A stretch of DNA of 64,000 nucleotides, taken from the NCBI GenBank assembly GCA_905214345.1, contig CAJMLV010000014.1, positions 1 through 64,000 of the forward strand, given 5' to 3'. Source of the stretch: an uncultured bacterium (GTDB taxonomy: Bacteria > Bacillota > Clostridia > Oscillospirales > Ruminococcaceae). This document shows, in pieces, positions 16,623-25,451 of the stretch (its first letter is position 1; each line of letters opens with the position of its first letter). Below the pieces are notes generated by a model that saw nothing but the letters and a program-made list of their open reading frames with translations, had not been told where the DNA came from and did no database searches. The translations under genes and the position numbers were made by a program.

Positions 16623-17261
16623 TTACAGGCTGGAATAGCCGTAGCTGTTCACCAGGGCATCGATCTTGGTTCCCTGCTTGCACCACGGGCAGTTGCGGGA
16701 ATCATAGCTTTCGTAATCGCCCAGGGTGGACGGGTCGAAGATGGAGGTGACGGGATAACCGGCACACTCAGTGACGGTGGCAAAGATGGAGGTAATACCT
16801 GCCACCATGCCGCCGTAATAGTCCACGGCTTCCACCGCCGCCTGGGCGGTATAGCCGGTGGTGACAGACGCCGCCAGGATCAGCACATGCTTGTTGGTGA
16901 TCATGGGCGCAGTGTTTTCACGGAAAAGCAGCTGGCTGCCGCTGGTGTGTTCAGGGCTGACCACATAGATGGTCTGGTGGGCGTTCATGTTCACATAGCC
17001 GCCCCGGGTCAGTTCGGAAGCCAGGCAGGCGCCGATGACCTCGGTGCCGTCCAGGCACAGCACGGTGTCCACGATGGTGGTGGCGGTGTAATGGCGCACC
17101 AGTTCCTGGGCAACGGCACGGGCTTCCGACAAGCGGGTCTTCTGCATGGTGACGTCGATATAATAGTTGATATGACTGTGGCTGGTGGCAAAATGACCTT
17201 TTGCCACGCGCAGCAGAAGATCTTTCTTTTTGGTGGGCAGCTTGACCAGACTGACGGCCAT
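16623..17261 (-). CDS. Orotate phosphoribosyltransferase-like protein
   Basis: A 212-residue type I phosphoribosyltransferase-fold protein. The ATG at 17261 has AAGGAG upstream; the frame stays open further but without such a site. The PRPP-binding region is represented by VLILAASVTTGYTAQAAVEAV (about residues 128-147), where the usual acidic pair is replaced by AA. That makes the substrate and even activity uncertain. A Cys pair (NCPWC) is near the C terminus. It is transcribed alone and ends in a strong terminator. Similar stand-alone proteins in Clostridia are annotated as orotate phosphoribosyltransferase, but no pyrimidine genes are nearby. Confidence 0.65.
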   Translation of the reverse strand: MAVSLVKLPTKKKDLLLRVAKGHFATSHSHINYYIDVTMQKTRLSEARAVAQELVRHYTATTIVDTVLCLDGTEVIGACLASELTRGGYVNMNAHQTIYVVSPEHTSGSQLLFRENTAPMITNKHVLILAASVTTGYTAQAAVEAVDYYGGMVAGITSIFATVTECAGYPVTSIFDPSTLGDYESYDSRNCPWCKQGTKIDALVNSYGYSSL

Positions 17262-17429
17262 GGGAACCACTCCTTTTTTTCCACTTTTTGTTTGCACCGA
17301 ACGGGTGCGGGAGTTGTTACTTTTATTGTAAGTTCTTTTGCCCGGCTGCGCAAGCGGCCGCCGCAGGAAATACCCGCCAAGATTTCACATTTGTTTTTGG
17401 CAGTTTTGCCATGGTACCCGGCCCTTCGC

Positions 17430-17458
17430 TTTACACCCCGGTCCCGCAATGGTATAAT
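17430..17458 (+). promoter_or_regulatory. Promoter of the dnaD/dnaC-like operon
   Basis: TTTACA (17430-17435), a 17-base spacer and a perfect TATAAT (17453-17458), 39 bases before the ATG. Confidence 0.75.
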
Positions 17459-17496
17459 ATGGGGACATAAAAAACGAGGTATGGAGGAAGTTGGGC

Positions 17497-18402
17497 ATGG
17501 GGTATCGGCTGGCGGTACACAACGGAGATACGGTGGCGGTGCCCCGGCTGATATGGCAGCATCTGCCCCGGGCGGACGGGGACGCTGTGCGGGTGGCGCT
17601 GTACCTGATCGGCGGCGGCGCCCCGGACCCCCGCACCATCGCCCATGATCTGGGGCTGAAAAGCGTCGAAGCCGCCAAGCGTGCGCTGCAGTACTGGGCC
17701 GGTGCCGGATTGCTGGAAAGCGACCGCAATGCCCTGCCCCAGCCCGAAACGCCCAAACCGCCCATGATCGACCTGACCACCCTGAACGACCCCTATGTGG
17801 CGGTGCTGTGCCAGGAAGCCCAGACCGCCCTGGGACGGGCCTTGAGCCGCAGCGAGATGCAGCGGCTGGTGGGGCTGTATTTACAGGACGGCTGGCTGCC
17901 CGATGTGATCCTGACCTGCTGCGCCGAGGTGGCCCGGCAGGGACGGTGCACCGTGGCGGCAGTCAGCCGGGAACTGGCCCGCTGGCGGGAAGCCGGTGTG
18001 GAGACCGGTGCCGACGCCGAGCGCTTTTTGAAGCAGGAAGCCCTGCGGGCCGCCCGCTGGAGCGAAACGGCCCTGCAGTTCGGTACCGAAGCCGCCCGCC
18101 TGACCCGGTGGGAGCGCAACGCCATCACCCGCTGGTATGAGGAATGGGGCTTCGGCCCGGAGATGATCGCCGAGGCCATCCTGCACGCCGAAGCCCACCG
18201 CACCGTGCGGTATGTGGACGGCATCCTGCGGTCCTGGCGCGCCCAGGGCCTGACCACCCTGCAGGCGGTGCGGGGCAAAGGGCAGCTTTCCGGCGCCAAC
18301 ATCCTGGCTACCAGCCAGAAACCCGCCGCCCCCGCCCCGGGCAAGAAAGATCTGTTCCACGCCAACTGGAACGCCGTATTTGAGGACGAAACGGAGGAAT
18401 AA
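17497..18402 (+). CDS. DnaD-domain replication initiation protein
   Basis: A 301-residue protein with an N-terminal winged-helix region (residues about 10-75, ending in LQYWAGAGLLE). DnaD/DnaB2-type repeats follow, seen as ALGRALSRSEMQRLVGLYLQDGWLPDVIL and ITRWYEEWGFGPEMIAEAI with the YVDGILRSW signature. DnaD-like proteins help load the replicative helicase at origins and during restart. The ATG at 17497 is chosen because GGAGG lies nine bases before it; a TTG six bases earlier is the alternative. The helicase-loader ATPase gene follows after 3 bases, so the pair forms one operon. Confidence 0.82.
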   Translation: MGYRLAVHNGDTVAVPRLIWQHLPRADGDAVRVALYLIGGGAPDPRTIAHDLGLKSVEAAKRALQYWAGAGLLESDRNALPQPETPKPPMIDLTTLNDPYVAVLCQEAQTALGRALSRSEMQRLVGLYLQDGWLPDVILTCCAEVARQGRCTVAAVSRELARWREAGVETGADAERFLKQEALRAARWSETALQFGTEAARLTRWERNAITRWYEEWGFGPEMIAEAILHAEAHRTVRYVDGILRSWRAQGLTTLQAVRGKGQLSGANILATSQKPAAPAPGKKDLFHANWNAVFEDETEE

Positions 18403-18405
18403 GCC

Positions 18406-19374
18406 ATGCGCACCAAGGACGAACTGTTCCGCGAAGCCCAGCGCCACATTGCGGGGCGCCGCCAGCAGGCCGTGACCCGGGCCGAGCGCATGCGGGCCGC
18501 CGCCTTTGCGGCCCACCCCGAACTGGCTGCCGCCGAGGAAGCCCGGGTCCAGGCCGGTCTGGCTTTGACCATGGCCGCCGCCCGGGGCGCCGACACCGCC
18601 CCCGCCGCCAAGAAGCTGGAGGAAGCGGGCCTGGCACTGGAGGAGGCCCTGCGCAAGGCCGGGCGCTCCCCCGCCGACCTGGAGCCCAAGTTCACCTGCC
18701 CGCTGTGCCATGATACCGGGCTGTACAAGGGTTCCACCTGCCGCTGTGTGGCCCAGGTGGCCCGCACCCTGCGGCGGGAGGAGATCAACGCCGCCAGCCC
18801 CCTGGCTCTGTGCGGCTTTGATACCTTTGACGTGACCCGCTATCCTGCGGAGGTAGAGCTCGAACTGGGCGGCTCACCCCGGGAATACATGGCCAAGGTA
18901 TTGCAGTTCTGCCGCCGTTGGGCGGAGAATTTCGGCCCCCAGAGCCCCAACCTGCTGTTTATGGGCGGGGCGGGGCTGGGCAAGACCCACCTGGCCCTGG
19001 CCGTGGCCGACGCCGTGCTGGAAAAAGGGTACGACGTGCTGTACACCAGCAGCGCCGCTCTGGCCGCCCAGCTGAGCCGGGAACATTTTGACAGGGACAG
19101 CGAGGACAGCTGGCTGGAAGCCTGCAAGGAAGCCGACCTGCTCATTCTGGACGACCTGGGCACCGAGCACATCACCGCCCTGACCATCAGCGTGCTGTAT
19201 GAGCTGGTCAACACCCGCATGCTCTGCCACCGCCCCACCGTGTACACCACCAACATCACCGACCAGGGCATCTTTGAGGCCCGCTACACCGAAAAAGTAT
19301 CCAGCCGGATGCTGGGCAACTGCAAGATGTTCAAATTCTTCGGCGTTGACCAGCGGCTGAAACGCGGCAATTAA
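18406..19374 (+). CDS. dnaC: DnaC/DnaI-like helicase-loader ATPase
   Basis: A 322-residue AAA+ ATPase. The N-terminal half is helical and Ala-rich and carries a zinc-binding-like CPLCHDTG...CRC motif (about residues 99-117), as in DnaI. The AAA+ domain has Walker A GGAGLGKTH (about 187-195) and Walker B LLILDDLG (about 245-252), then a sensor region TTNITDQG and arginine-finger region SSRMLGNC. It would load the replicative helicase with its upstream DnaD-like partner. A GGAGGAATAAG site spans the stop of the preceding gene. A strong hairpin terminator follows. Confidence 0.87.
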   Translation: MRTKDELFREAQRHIAGRRQQAVTRAERMRAAAFAAHPELAAAEEARVQAGLALTMAAARGADTAPAAKKLEEAGLALEEALRKAGRSPADLEPKFTCPLCHDTGLYKGSTCRCVAQVARTLRREEINAASPLALCGFDTFDVTRYPAEVELELGGSPREYMAKVLQFCRRWAENFGPQSPNLLFMGGAGLGKTHLALAVADAVLEKGYDVLYTSSAALAAQLSREHFDRDSEDSWLEACKEADLLILDDLGTEHITALTISVLYELVNTRMLCHRPTVYTTNITDQGIFEARYTEKVSSRMLGNCKMFKFFGVDQRLKRGN

Positions 19375-19385
19375 TCCTTTGACAA

Positions 19386-19424
19386 AAAGCCCCCGCCGCC
19401 CGGTTCCCGGGCGGCGGGGGCTTT
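19386..19424. terminator. Bidirectional terminator between dnaC-like and P-type ATPase genes
   Basis: A GC-rich 17-base stem (AAAGCCCCCGCCGCCCG and complement) is flanked by A and T tracts. It serves the two converging genes. Confidence 0.85.
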
Positions 19425-19434
19425 GTTTATGGTG

Positions 19435-21861
19435 TTATGCAGTTTCGGCAGCACGGTGATGCTGCCAGGTATTGTATACGGCGGTGACGGCTCTGGTCAG
19501 CAGCCGCAGCACATAGGGCGTAATGGCCCAGAAGATCACCAGCAGCAGGCACTCCTGACGTTCCAGTGACACCAGATCCAGCACCGGGCCGAAAACAGCC
19601 ACCCCCGCTGCGCCCAGCAGCAGCATACCGGCCCACAAGGCGGCATGCAGGCGGGTAAACGGACGGCAGACCCGCCACAGAACGCCCAGTCCCACTCCCA
19701 GCATGACCAGGGTCGTCATGGTGGAAAGGGTATCGTAAGACATTTCAAAGACGGTGGCAGCCCCTTCCAGTGCCAGGATCAGGAAAAGGTCGGTCAGACC
19801 GCCGGGCAGTGCCGCCCGCAGCACATTGGGCAGGAACTTGCCCCGCACCAGTTCGTGGTTGGGCTCCAGCGCCAGCACAAAGGACGGGATGCCGATGGTC
19901 ACTGCCGCAATGAGGGTAAGCTGGATGGGCTGCAAGGGATACGGCAGGGTGATGAAGAGCGCCGCCAGAGTAAAGGTGAAAGAAAAAATGTTTTTCACCA
20001 GATACAACGACGCGGAGCGCTGGATGTTGTTGATGACCCGGCGGCCTTCGGCCACCACGGCGGGCAGGCCGGAAAAATCCGATTCCAGCAGCACCAGCTG
20101 GGCCACCTGACTGGCCGCCTGGGCGCCGGAAGCCATGGCAATGCCGCAGTCCGCATCCTTGAGGGCCAGAACGTCGTTGACGCCGTCGCCGGTCATGGCC
20201 ACCGTGTGCCCGGCGGCCTGCATGGCCCGCACCAGCTTCCGTTTCTGGTCGGGAGTCACCCGGCCAAAAACCGAGCAGCGCTCGGCGGCTTCGGCCAGTT
20301 CGGCGTCGGTGCGCAGGGTAGAGGCATCCACAAAGTTTTCTGCCCCCGCAATGCCCGCCTGCCGTGCCACCCGGCTGACGGTGAGGGGGTTATCCCCCGA
20401 AATGACCTTGACGGCCACCCCCTGGTCGGCAAAATAGCGAAAGGTCCGGGGAGCTTCCGCCCGCACCCGGTTGGCCACCGGCAGCAGGGCCAGGAATTGC
20501 AGTTTGTCCGGGTCCAAGCCGGTCTTGGGGTCGGGGCGGCCATCGTATGCGGCCAGCAGCAGCACACGGCTGCCCCGTTCCAGATAGGGTTCCAGAACCA
20601 GTCTCAGTTCCTCTGCCCGGGGTCCGGCCACCACATCGGGCGCGCCCACCACAAAGGCGCCGTGGTCCCGGAAAACGGCGGCACTCCATTTCCAGGCAGA
20701 ACTGAAGGGCACCGAGGCGGTACGGTGCCAGCGTTCTCCCCCTTCGGTGCAGAAACGGCGGCAGAGGGCGCGGGCGGTATCGTTGTCCGGCTCGGTATCG
20801 GCATACAGGCTGCGCAGCACCGTTTCCACCCTATCCATGGTCCAGGTTTCATCCAGGACCTGCGGTTCCCCGGCTTCCATGCGCGTTTCGGTGATGGTGC
20901 CCGTCTTATCCACACAGAGCACATCCACCCGGGCCAGGGTCTCGATGCAGTTCATGTCCTGGGCCAGCACCTTGCGCCGGGCCAGGCGGATCATGCTCAC
21001 CGCCAGGGCCATGCTGGTGAGCAGATACAATCCTTCGGGAATCATCCCCACCAGGGATGCCACGGTGGCTTCCACCGCATCCCGCAAGGGCATATCCAAA
21101 GCGGAAAACTGGTTGAGGAACATCAGCACCCCCAGGGGTACCAGGGCAATACCGATGAACCGGATGAGCTTATCCAGGGAGCGCATCATCTCCCCTTTGG
21201 GCACTGCATGGCCGGTCCGGGCTTCCTGGGCCAGGCGGTTGGCATAGCTGTCCGCCCCCACATGGGTGAGCTGGGCCCGGCACCGTCCCGAAAGCAGGAA
21301 AGACCCGGAACGCAGCACATCGCCGGGGCCTTTGTCCACCGCGTCGGCTTCACCGGTGATGAGGGCTTCATTGGCCTGGGCGGTACCGGTACGCACCACC
21401 GCGTCGGCGCAGATCTGCTCCCCTGCCGTAAACTCCACGATGTCGTCCCGCACCAGTTCTTCCGAGGACAGAAGGCGGACTTCGCCGTCCCGCACGCAGC
21501 GGACTTTATGGGCGGCCAGCAGGGTGAGTTTGTCGATGGTATATTTGGCCCGCAGCTGCTGCACAATGCCGATGACCGCATTGCAGACCACCACGCCCAG
21601 AAATCCGGCGTTCAGATAGGATCCCACCGCAAACAGACAGGCGGCCAGCACCACAAACACCAGGTTGAAGAAGGTGAAAATATTGTCCCGCAGGATCTGG
21701 GCGGTGGTCTTGCTGGTGCCCTGAGGAGCACGGTTGGTCAGCCCTGCGGCGGCACGGGCGGCGGCCTGGGCCTGGGTCAGGCCCTTGTCCGGCGCAGGAT
21801 GGAGTACCGGGCAGCCGGCAGCCGCCGGTTGGGGCGCATGGTTCGGGCGGGAATGGGACAA
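19435..21861 (-). CDS. Cation-transporting P-type ATPase (CtpE-like)
   Basis: An 808-residue E1-E2 ATPase. Key sites are visible: the phosphorylation loop CVDKTGTITE, the nucleotide-domain KVISGDNPLT, the hinge TGDGVNDVLALKDADCGIA and the membrane segment MIPEGLYLLTSMALAVS. The actuator motif reads ITGEADAV, so the usual TGES serine is Ala. The overall pattern resembles CtpE-like ATPases, some of which move calcium; the ion here is not certain. No N-terminal metal-binding domain is present. The TTG at 21861 is chosen because AAGGAGG lies nine bases upstream. Confidence 0.85.
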   Translation of the reverse strand: MSHSRPNHAPQPAAAGCPVLHPAPDKGLTQAQAAARAAAGLTNRAPQGTSKTTAQILRDNIFTFFNLVFVVLAACLFAVGSYLNAGFLGVVVCNAVIGIVQQLRAKYTIDKLTLLAAHKVRCVRDGEVRLLSSEELVRDDIVEFTAGEQICADAVVRTGTAQANEALITGEADAVDKGPGDVLRSGSFLLSGRCRAQLTHVGADSYANRLAQEARTGHAVPKGEMMRSLDKLIRFIGIALVPLGVLMFLNQFSALDMPLRDAVEATVASLVGMIPEGLYLLTSMALAVSMIRLARRKVLAQDMNCIETLARVDVLCVDKTGTITETRMEAGEPQVLDETWTMDRVETVLRSLYADTEPDNDTARALCRRFCTEGGERWHRTASVPFSSAWKWSAAVFRDHGAFVVGAPDVVAGPRAEELRLVLEPYLERGSRVLLLAAYDGRPDPKTGLDPDKLQFLALLPVANRVRAEAPRTFRYFADQGVAVKVISGDNPLTVSRVARQAGIAGAENFVDASTLRTDAELAEAAERCSVFGRVTPDQKRKLVRAMQAAGHTVAMTGDGVNDVLALKDADCGIAMASGAQAASQVAQLVLLESDFSGLPAVVAEGRRVINNIQRSASLYLVKNIFSFTFTLAALFITLPYPLQPIQLTLIAAVTIGIPSFVLALEPNHELVRGKFLPNVLRAALPGGLTDLFLILALEGAATVFEMSYDTLSTMTTLVMLGVGLGVLWRVCRPFTRLHAALWAGMLLLGAAGVAVFGPVLDLVSLERQECLLLVIFWAITPYVLRLLTRAVTAVYNTWQHHRAAETA

Positions 21862-21964
21862 CGGGCTCAGCCTCCTTATTGGCGGAATCTGCAACGGGAA
21901 AATATATCCAGCATTATATACGCCCCTTTATGAACAAATAAAGCCGGGCGGCAAAGAAACGGCA

Positions 21965-21996
21965 AAAACAAAAAGCTCCCGCCGGGAGCGGGAGCT
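21965..21996 (-). terminator. Terminator of prfB
   Basis: On the minus strand AGCTCCCG and CGGGAGCT form an 8-base stem, followed by TTTTTGTTTTTG. Confidence 0.75.
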
Positions 21997-22007
21997 GAAA
22001 TTCGGGA

Positions 22008-23129
22008 TCAGACTTCTTCCAGTTCGCCGCGGGAAGAAGCTTTCAGATAGGCGTAGATGAAGCCGTCCAGGTCACCGTCCATGACAGCCTGCACATTGCC
22101 GCTTTCGTAGTTGGTGCGGTGGTCCTTGACCAGGGTGTAGGGCATGAACACATAGCTGCGGATCTGGTGGCCCCAGGCGATCTCGTTCTGCACGCCCTTG
22201 ATGTCGTCGATCTTGTCCTTGTGCTGCTGCAGGGCGATCTGGTACAGCTTGGCCTTCATCATGTCCATGGCGTACTCACGGTTCTGCAGCTGGCTGCGCT
22301 GGGTCTGGCAGGAAGTGACGATGCCGGTGGGCTTGTGGATCAGGCGGACGGCGGAAGAAGTCTTGTTGATGTGCTGACCGCCGGCGCCGGAAGAACGGAA
22401 CACCTGCATTTCAATGTCGTTGGGGTTGATCTCGATCTGGATATTGTCGTCCAGTTCGGGCATGACTTCCAGGCTGGCAAAGCTGGTCTGGCGGCGGGCA
22501 TTGGCGTCAAAGGGGCTGATGCGCACCAGACGATGCACGCCGTTCTCGCTCTTGAGCATGCCGTAGGCGTTGGCGCCCTTGATCATCATGGAAGCGCTCT
22601 TGATGCCCGCTTCGTCACCGTCCAGCACATCCAGAACTTCCACCGAGTAGCCGTGGGCGTCGGCCCAGCGGGTATACATGCGGTAGAGCATCTCGGCCCA
22701 GTCCTGGGCTTCGGTGCCGCCGGTGCCGGCATGGAAGGTCAGAATGGCGTTGGAGTGATCGTATTCGCCGTTGAGCATGGTCATCAGCTGCAGTTCGTCG
22801 ATGGCCTTTTCCACCCCGTTGACGGCTTCCTCGCCCTCGGCCACCAGAGAAGGATCGTTTTCTTCCTCGATCATCTCCAGCAGGGTGCCCGCTTCCTCAT
22901 ACTGGGTGGCCAGCTTGCGGTAGCGCTCCAGCTTGTTCTTCAGCTCGCTCATCTCGGAGTAGACCTTCTGGCTGCGCTCCTGATCATCGAAAAAGCCGGG
23001 CATGGTCATCTGGTGTTCCAGCTCCGCCAGACGCTTTTCGCTGGCTTCAATGGACAGCGCGTCCCGCAGGTCGTTGACGGCGGTCTGGAAGCTGCCCAGT
23101 TTGGATTTCAGTTCGTCAATGGTGATCAT
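22008..23129 (-). CDS. prfB: Peptide chain release factor 2
   Basis: A 373-residue class I release factor that reads UGA and UAA stops. The codon-recognition tripeptide SPF (RISPFDANA) marks it as RF2, and the peptidyl-hydrolysis motif GGQ (SSGAGGQHINKT) is intact. The reading frame is continuous from the ATG at 23129 (AGGGG upstream), so the +1 programmed frameshift at an in-frame UGA near codon 25, used for autoregulation in many bacteria, is absent. It is monocistronic, with its own promoter and terminator. Confidence 0.95.
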   Translation of the reverse strand: MITIDELKSKLGSFQTAVNDLRDALSIEASEKRLAELEHQMTMPGFFDDQERSQKVYSEMSELKNKLERYRKLATQYEEAGTLLEMIEEENDPSLVAEGEEAVNGVEKAIDELQLMTMLNGEYDHSNAILTFHAGTGGTEAQDWAEMLYRMYTRWADAHGYSVEVLDVLDGDEAGIKSASMMIKGANAYGMLKSENGVHRLVRISPFDANARRQTSFASLEVMPELDDNIQIEINPNDIEMQVFRSSGAGGQHINKTSSAVRLIHKPTGIVTSCQTQRSQLQNREYAMDMMKAKLYQIALQQHKDKIDDIKGVQNEIAWGHQIRSYVFMPYTLVKDHRTNYESGNVQAVMDGDLDGFIYAYLKASSRGELEEV

Positions 23130-23168
23130 ATATCTATACCCCTAGTTTTATAATGGTCATACAGCATA

Positions 23169-23197
23169 AGTATAAACCAAAACGGCAACCTTGTAAA
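23169..23197 (-). promoter_or_regulatory. Promoter of prfB
   Basis: On the minus strand TTTACA (23197-23192), 17-base spacer, TATACT (23174-23169). Confidence 0.65.
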
Positions 23198-23232
23198 GAG
23201 CCGCACACCGCGCATTGTTCACGGAAAATTCT

Positions 23233-23261
23233 TTGCTTTCACCGTTGGCATGGTGTATAAT
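23233..23261 (+). promoter_or_regulatory. Promoter of the RING/zinc-ribbon membrane protein gene
   Basis: TTGCTT (23233-23238), 17-base spacer, TATAAT (23256-23261). It diverges from the prfB promoter 35 bases away. Confidence 0.65.
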
Positions 23262-23312
23262 GATTTCTGTTAACAGCCGCCATGGTGCGGCGGATGAATC
23301 ACGGAGGATACC

Positions 23313-24320
23313 ATGAGCAACTATACAGGCAGCACATGTCCTGTGTGCCATAAACCTTTTACCCCCAGCGACGACATTGTCGTCTGCCCCGACTGCGGCA
23401 CGCCCTATCACCGGGCCTGCTGGCCCGCCGACGGTGTTTGTGTGAACGCCGACCGCCATGCCGCCGGGTTCGAGTGGAAGCCGGACAGCGAAGGAGATGA
23501 CGGCCAGCCCGCCTGCCCCAACTGCGGCGCTCACAACCCCGCCGGGACCCATTTCTGCAGCCATTGCGGTGTGCCTTTGCCGGACCACCCCCAGAGCCCT
23601 GAAAATCCCCGCAACGCCCAGAGCGGTGCCGGTCGGCCCATTTATGACAATCCCGGCTACACACCGCCCGGCCCGGGCAGCCACGGCGGCAACGGACCAC
23701 ACATCGACGCTTATGCCGCCGGTCCCGACGGTGTGTACCGCAAGGAAGTGGGGCCCAATGATCCCATCGACGGTATCAAGGCCAAGGACTGGGCCACTTT
23801 TGTGGGTCCGTCCAGCCTGTACTATCTGATGCAGTTCTTCCGCATGGAACAGACCCACCGCAAGGTAGGCATGTCCTTCGCAGCTTTCTTCTTCGGTCCC
23901 ATCTACTTCTTCTACCGCAAGATGTGGAAGCTGGGTGCCCTGTTTGCTGCCCTGGACGTGGCGGTCACCCTGCCCACCTATCTGGTGCTGCTGGTTTTGT
24001 CCGACGCCCCCATCGTCAGCGGCATGAGCACCGGCTGGCTGATCACCGCCTCCAACATCTGCGCGGTTCTCAGCTGGGTCATCATGCTGGGCCGTGGCCT
24101 TTTTGCCACCTACTGGTACAAAAAGACCTGCATGGACCGTATCCATGCCATCTATGAGCGCATTCCCGAAGGGCAGGACCGCCAGGACATGCTGGCTCTG
24201 CGCGGCGGCGTGAGCATTCCCGCTGTGGTCATCTATCTGGTGGCCTGCGTGGCTCTGACCTGGCTGCTGGTGATGCTGGGCGTGACCCCTGCGGCGGCGG
24301 CATCCATGTTCGGGATGTAA
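23313..24320 (+). CDS. Prokaryotic RING-finger/zinc-ribbon DUF2628-type membrane protein
   Basis: A 335-residue protein whose biochemical role is unknown. Residues 1-45 hold a RING-like treble-clef set (CPVC, CPDCGTPYHRACW) of the prokaryotic RING finger family 1 type. A second zinc ribbon follows at about 71-90 (CPNCGAHNPAGTHFCSHCG). A Gly/Pro-rich linker leads to a C-terminal domain with WATFVG and FFFGPIYFFYRKMWKLGAL, the look of DUF2628, and about four membrane helices. The ATG has GGAGG at good distance. It probably acts on the inner face of the membrane as a binding or scaffold protein, which is inference. Confidence 0.72.
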   Translation: MSNYTGSTCPVCHKPFTPSDDIVVCPDCGTPYHRACWPADGVCVNADRHAAGFEWKPDSEGDDGQPACPNCGAHNPAGTHFCSHCGVPLPDHPQSPENPRNAQSGAGRPIYDNPGYTPPGPGSHGGNGPHIDAYAAGPDGVYRKEVGPNDPIDGIKAKDWATFVGPSSLYYLMQFFRMEQTHRKVGMSFAAFFFGPIYFFYRKMWKLGALFAALDVAVTLPTYLVLLVLSDAPIVSGMSTGWLITASNICAVLSWVIMLGRGLFATYWYKKTCMDRIHAIYERIPEGQDRQDMLALRGGVSIPAVVIYLVACVALTWLLVMLGVTPAAAASMFGM

Positions 24321-24384
24321 GCATACACAGGAATCCAGCCGGACCCGCAGGGTCCCGGCAGTGAATACACAGGAGGAACCAACT

Positions 24385-25311
24385 ATGAAAACCACCCTGG
24401 TTATTATGGCGGCGGGCATCGGCTCGCGTTACGGCGGCGGCATCAAGCAGCTGGCGGCCGTAGGCCCCAACGGCGAGATCATCATGGATTACTCCATCCA
24501 TGACGCCATCGAAGCCGGTTTCGACAAGATCGTCTTTATCATCCGTCATGACATCGAAGAAGCCTTCCGGGAAGCCATCGGCGACCGCATCGAGGGCATC
24601 TGCGCCGGGTTGGGCGTGGAACTGGGCTATGCCTTCCAGGAGCTGGACGCTCTGCCCGAAGGCGTGACCCTGCCCGAAGGCCGCACCAAGCCCTGGGGCA
24701 CCGGCCAGGCTGTTCTGGCCTGCAAGGACCAGCTGGACGGCCCCTTCGCGGTCATCAACGCCGATGACTATTACGGCAAGCAGGCTTTTGTGCTGCTGCA
24801 CGACTTTTTGCAGAATTACACCCCCGAAAAGCCGGGCGACCTGTGCATGGCCGGTTTTGTGCTCAAGAACACCCTGAGCGACAACGGCGCCGTGACCCGC
24901 GGTATCTGCCGCATGAATGAGGAAGGCTTCCTCACCGGCGTGGACGAGACTTCCGGCATCGAGAAGACCGCTGACGGCGCCCAGGCCGGCGGCAAGGTCA
25001 TCGACGCGGAGAGCCTGGTTTCTATGAACATGTGGGGCCTGACCCCCGAGTTCGCGGACATGCTGGAGAAGGGCTTTGTGGAGTTCTTCGGCGGCATTGC
25101 CGGCAACGAGATGAAGGCCGAATATCTGCTGCCCATCTTTATCGACAGCCTGCTCAAACAGGGCAAGGTAAATGTGAAGGTGCTGCCCACGCAGGACCGT
25201 TGGTTCGGCGTGACCTATCAGGAGGACAAGCCCGTGGTGGTGGAGTCCTTCGCCAAGCTGATCGAAGCGGGCGTGTATCAGAAGGATCTGTTCAGCGACC
25301 TGCGCAAATAA
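24385..25311 (+). CDS. Sugar nucleotidyltransferase-like protein
   Basis: A 308-residue GT-A-fold nucleotidyltransferase. The N-terminal signature AAGIGSRYGGGIKQL (residues 9-23) binds the nucleotide, and the metal site is likely NADDYYG (about 126-132). Such enzymes make NDP-sugars from NTP and sugar-1-phosphate. AGGAGG precedes the ATG. It lies 140 bases before galT and shares its orientation, so a role in supplying or recycling UDP-hexose in galactose metabolism is a reasonable inference. It is not a typical GalU. Confidence 0.75.
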   Translation: MKTTLVIMAAGIGSRYGGGIKQLAAVGPNGEIIMDYSIHDAIEAGFDKIVFIIRHDIEEAFREAIGDRIEGICAGLGVELGYAFQELDALPEGVTLPEGRTKPWGTGQAVLACKDQLDGPFAVINADDYYGKQAFVLLHDFLQNYTPEKPGDLCMAGFVLKNTLSDNGAVTRGICRMNEEGFLTGVDETSGIEKTADGAQAGGKVIDAESLVSMNMWGLTPEFADMLEKGFVEFFGGIAGNEMKAEYLLPIFIDSLLKQGKVNVKVLPTQDRWFGVTYQEDKPVVVESFAKLIEAGVYQKDLFSDLRK

Positions 25312-25325
25312 ATCATGTGATTTTC

Positions 25326-25353
25326 CGCCCCGGCCCTTCCATGCGCCGGGGCG
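25326..25353 (+). terminator. Possible terminator between nucleotidyltransferase gene and galT
   Basis: CGCCCCGGC pairs with GCCGGGGCG over a 10-base loop, followed only by CTTTGG. The short T tract makes partial readthrough likely. Confidence 0.4.
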
Positions 25354-25451
25354 CTTTGGTACCCAGGAACGAAAATCACAAAACAATGACATTACTGGGC
25401 ATGGAAAGAGAGGGCAAAATGCGGTATCGTAAAAACAGGAGGGATGCCTGT

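Noticed and set aside
16623..17261. Confident assignment as PyrE
   Set aside because: The PRPP loop has AA in place of the usual acidic pair and no pyrimidine genes are adjacent, so only a family-level call is made.
17497..19374. DnaD/DnaC pair as a prophage replication module
   Set aside because: No integrase, structural or lysis genes nearby; composition matches neighbours, and such pairs occur as chromosomal helicase-loading genes in Firmicutes.
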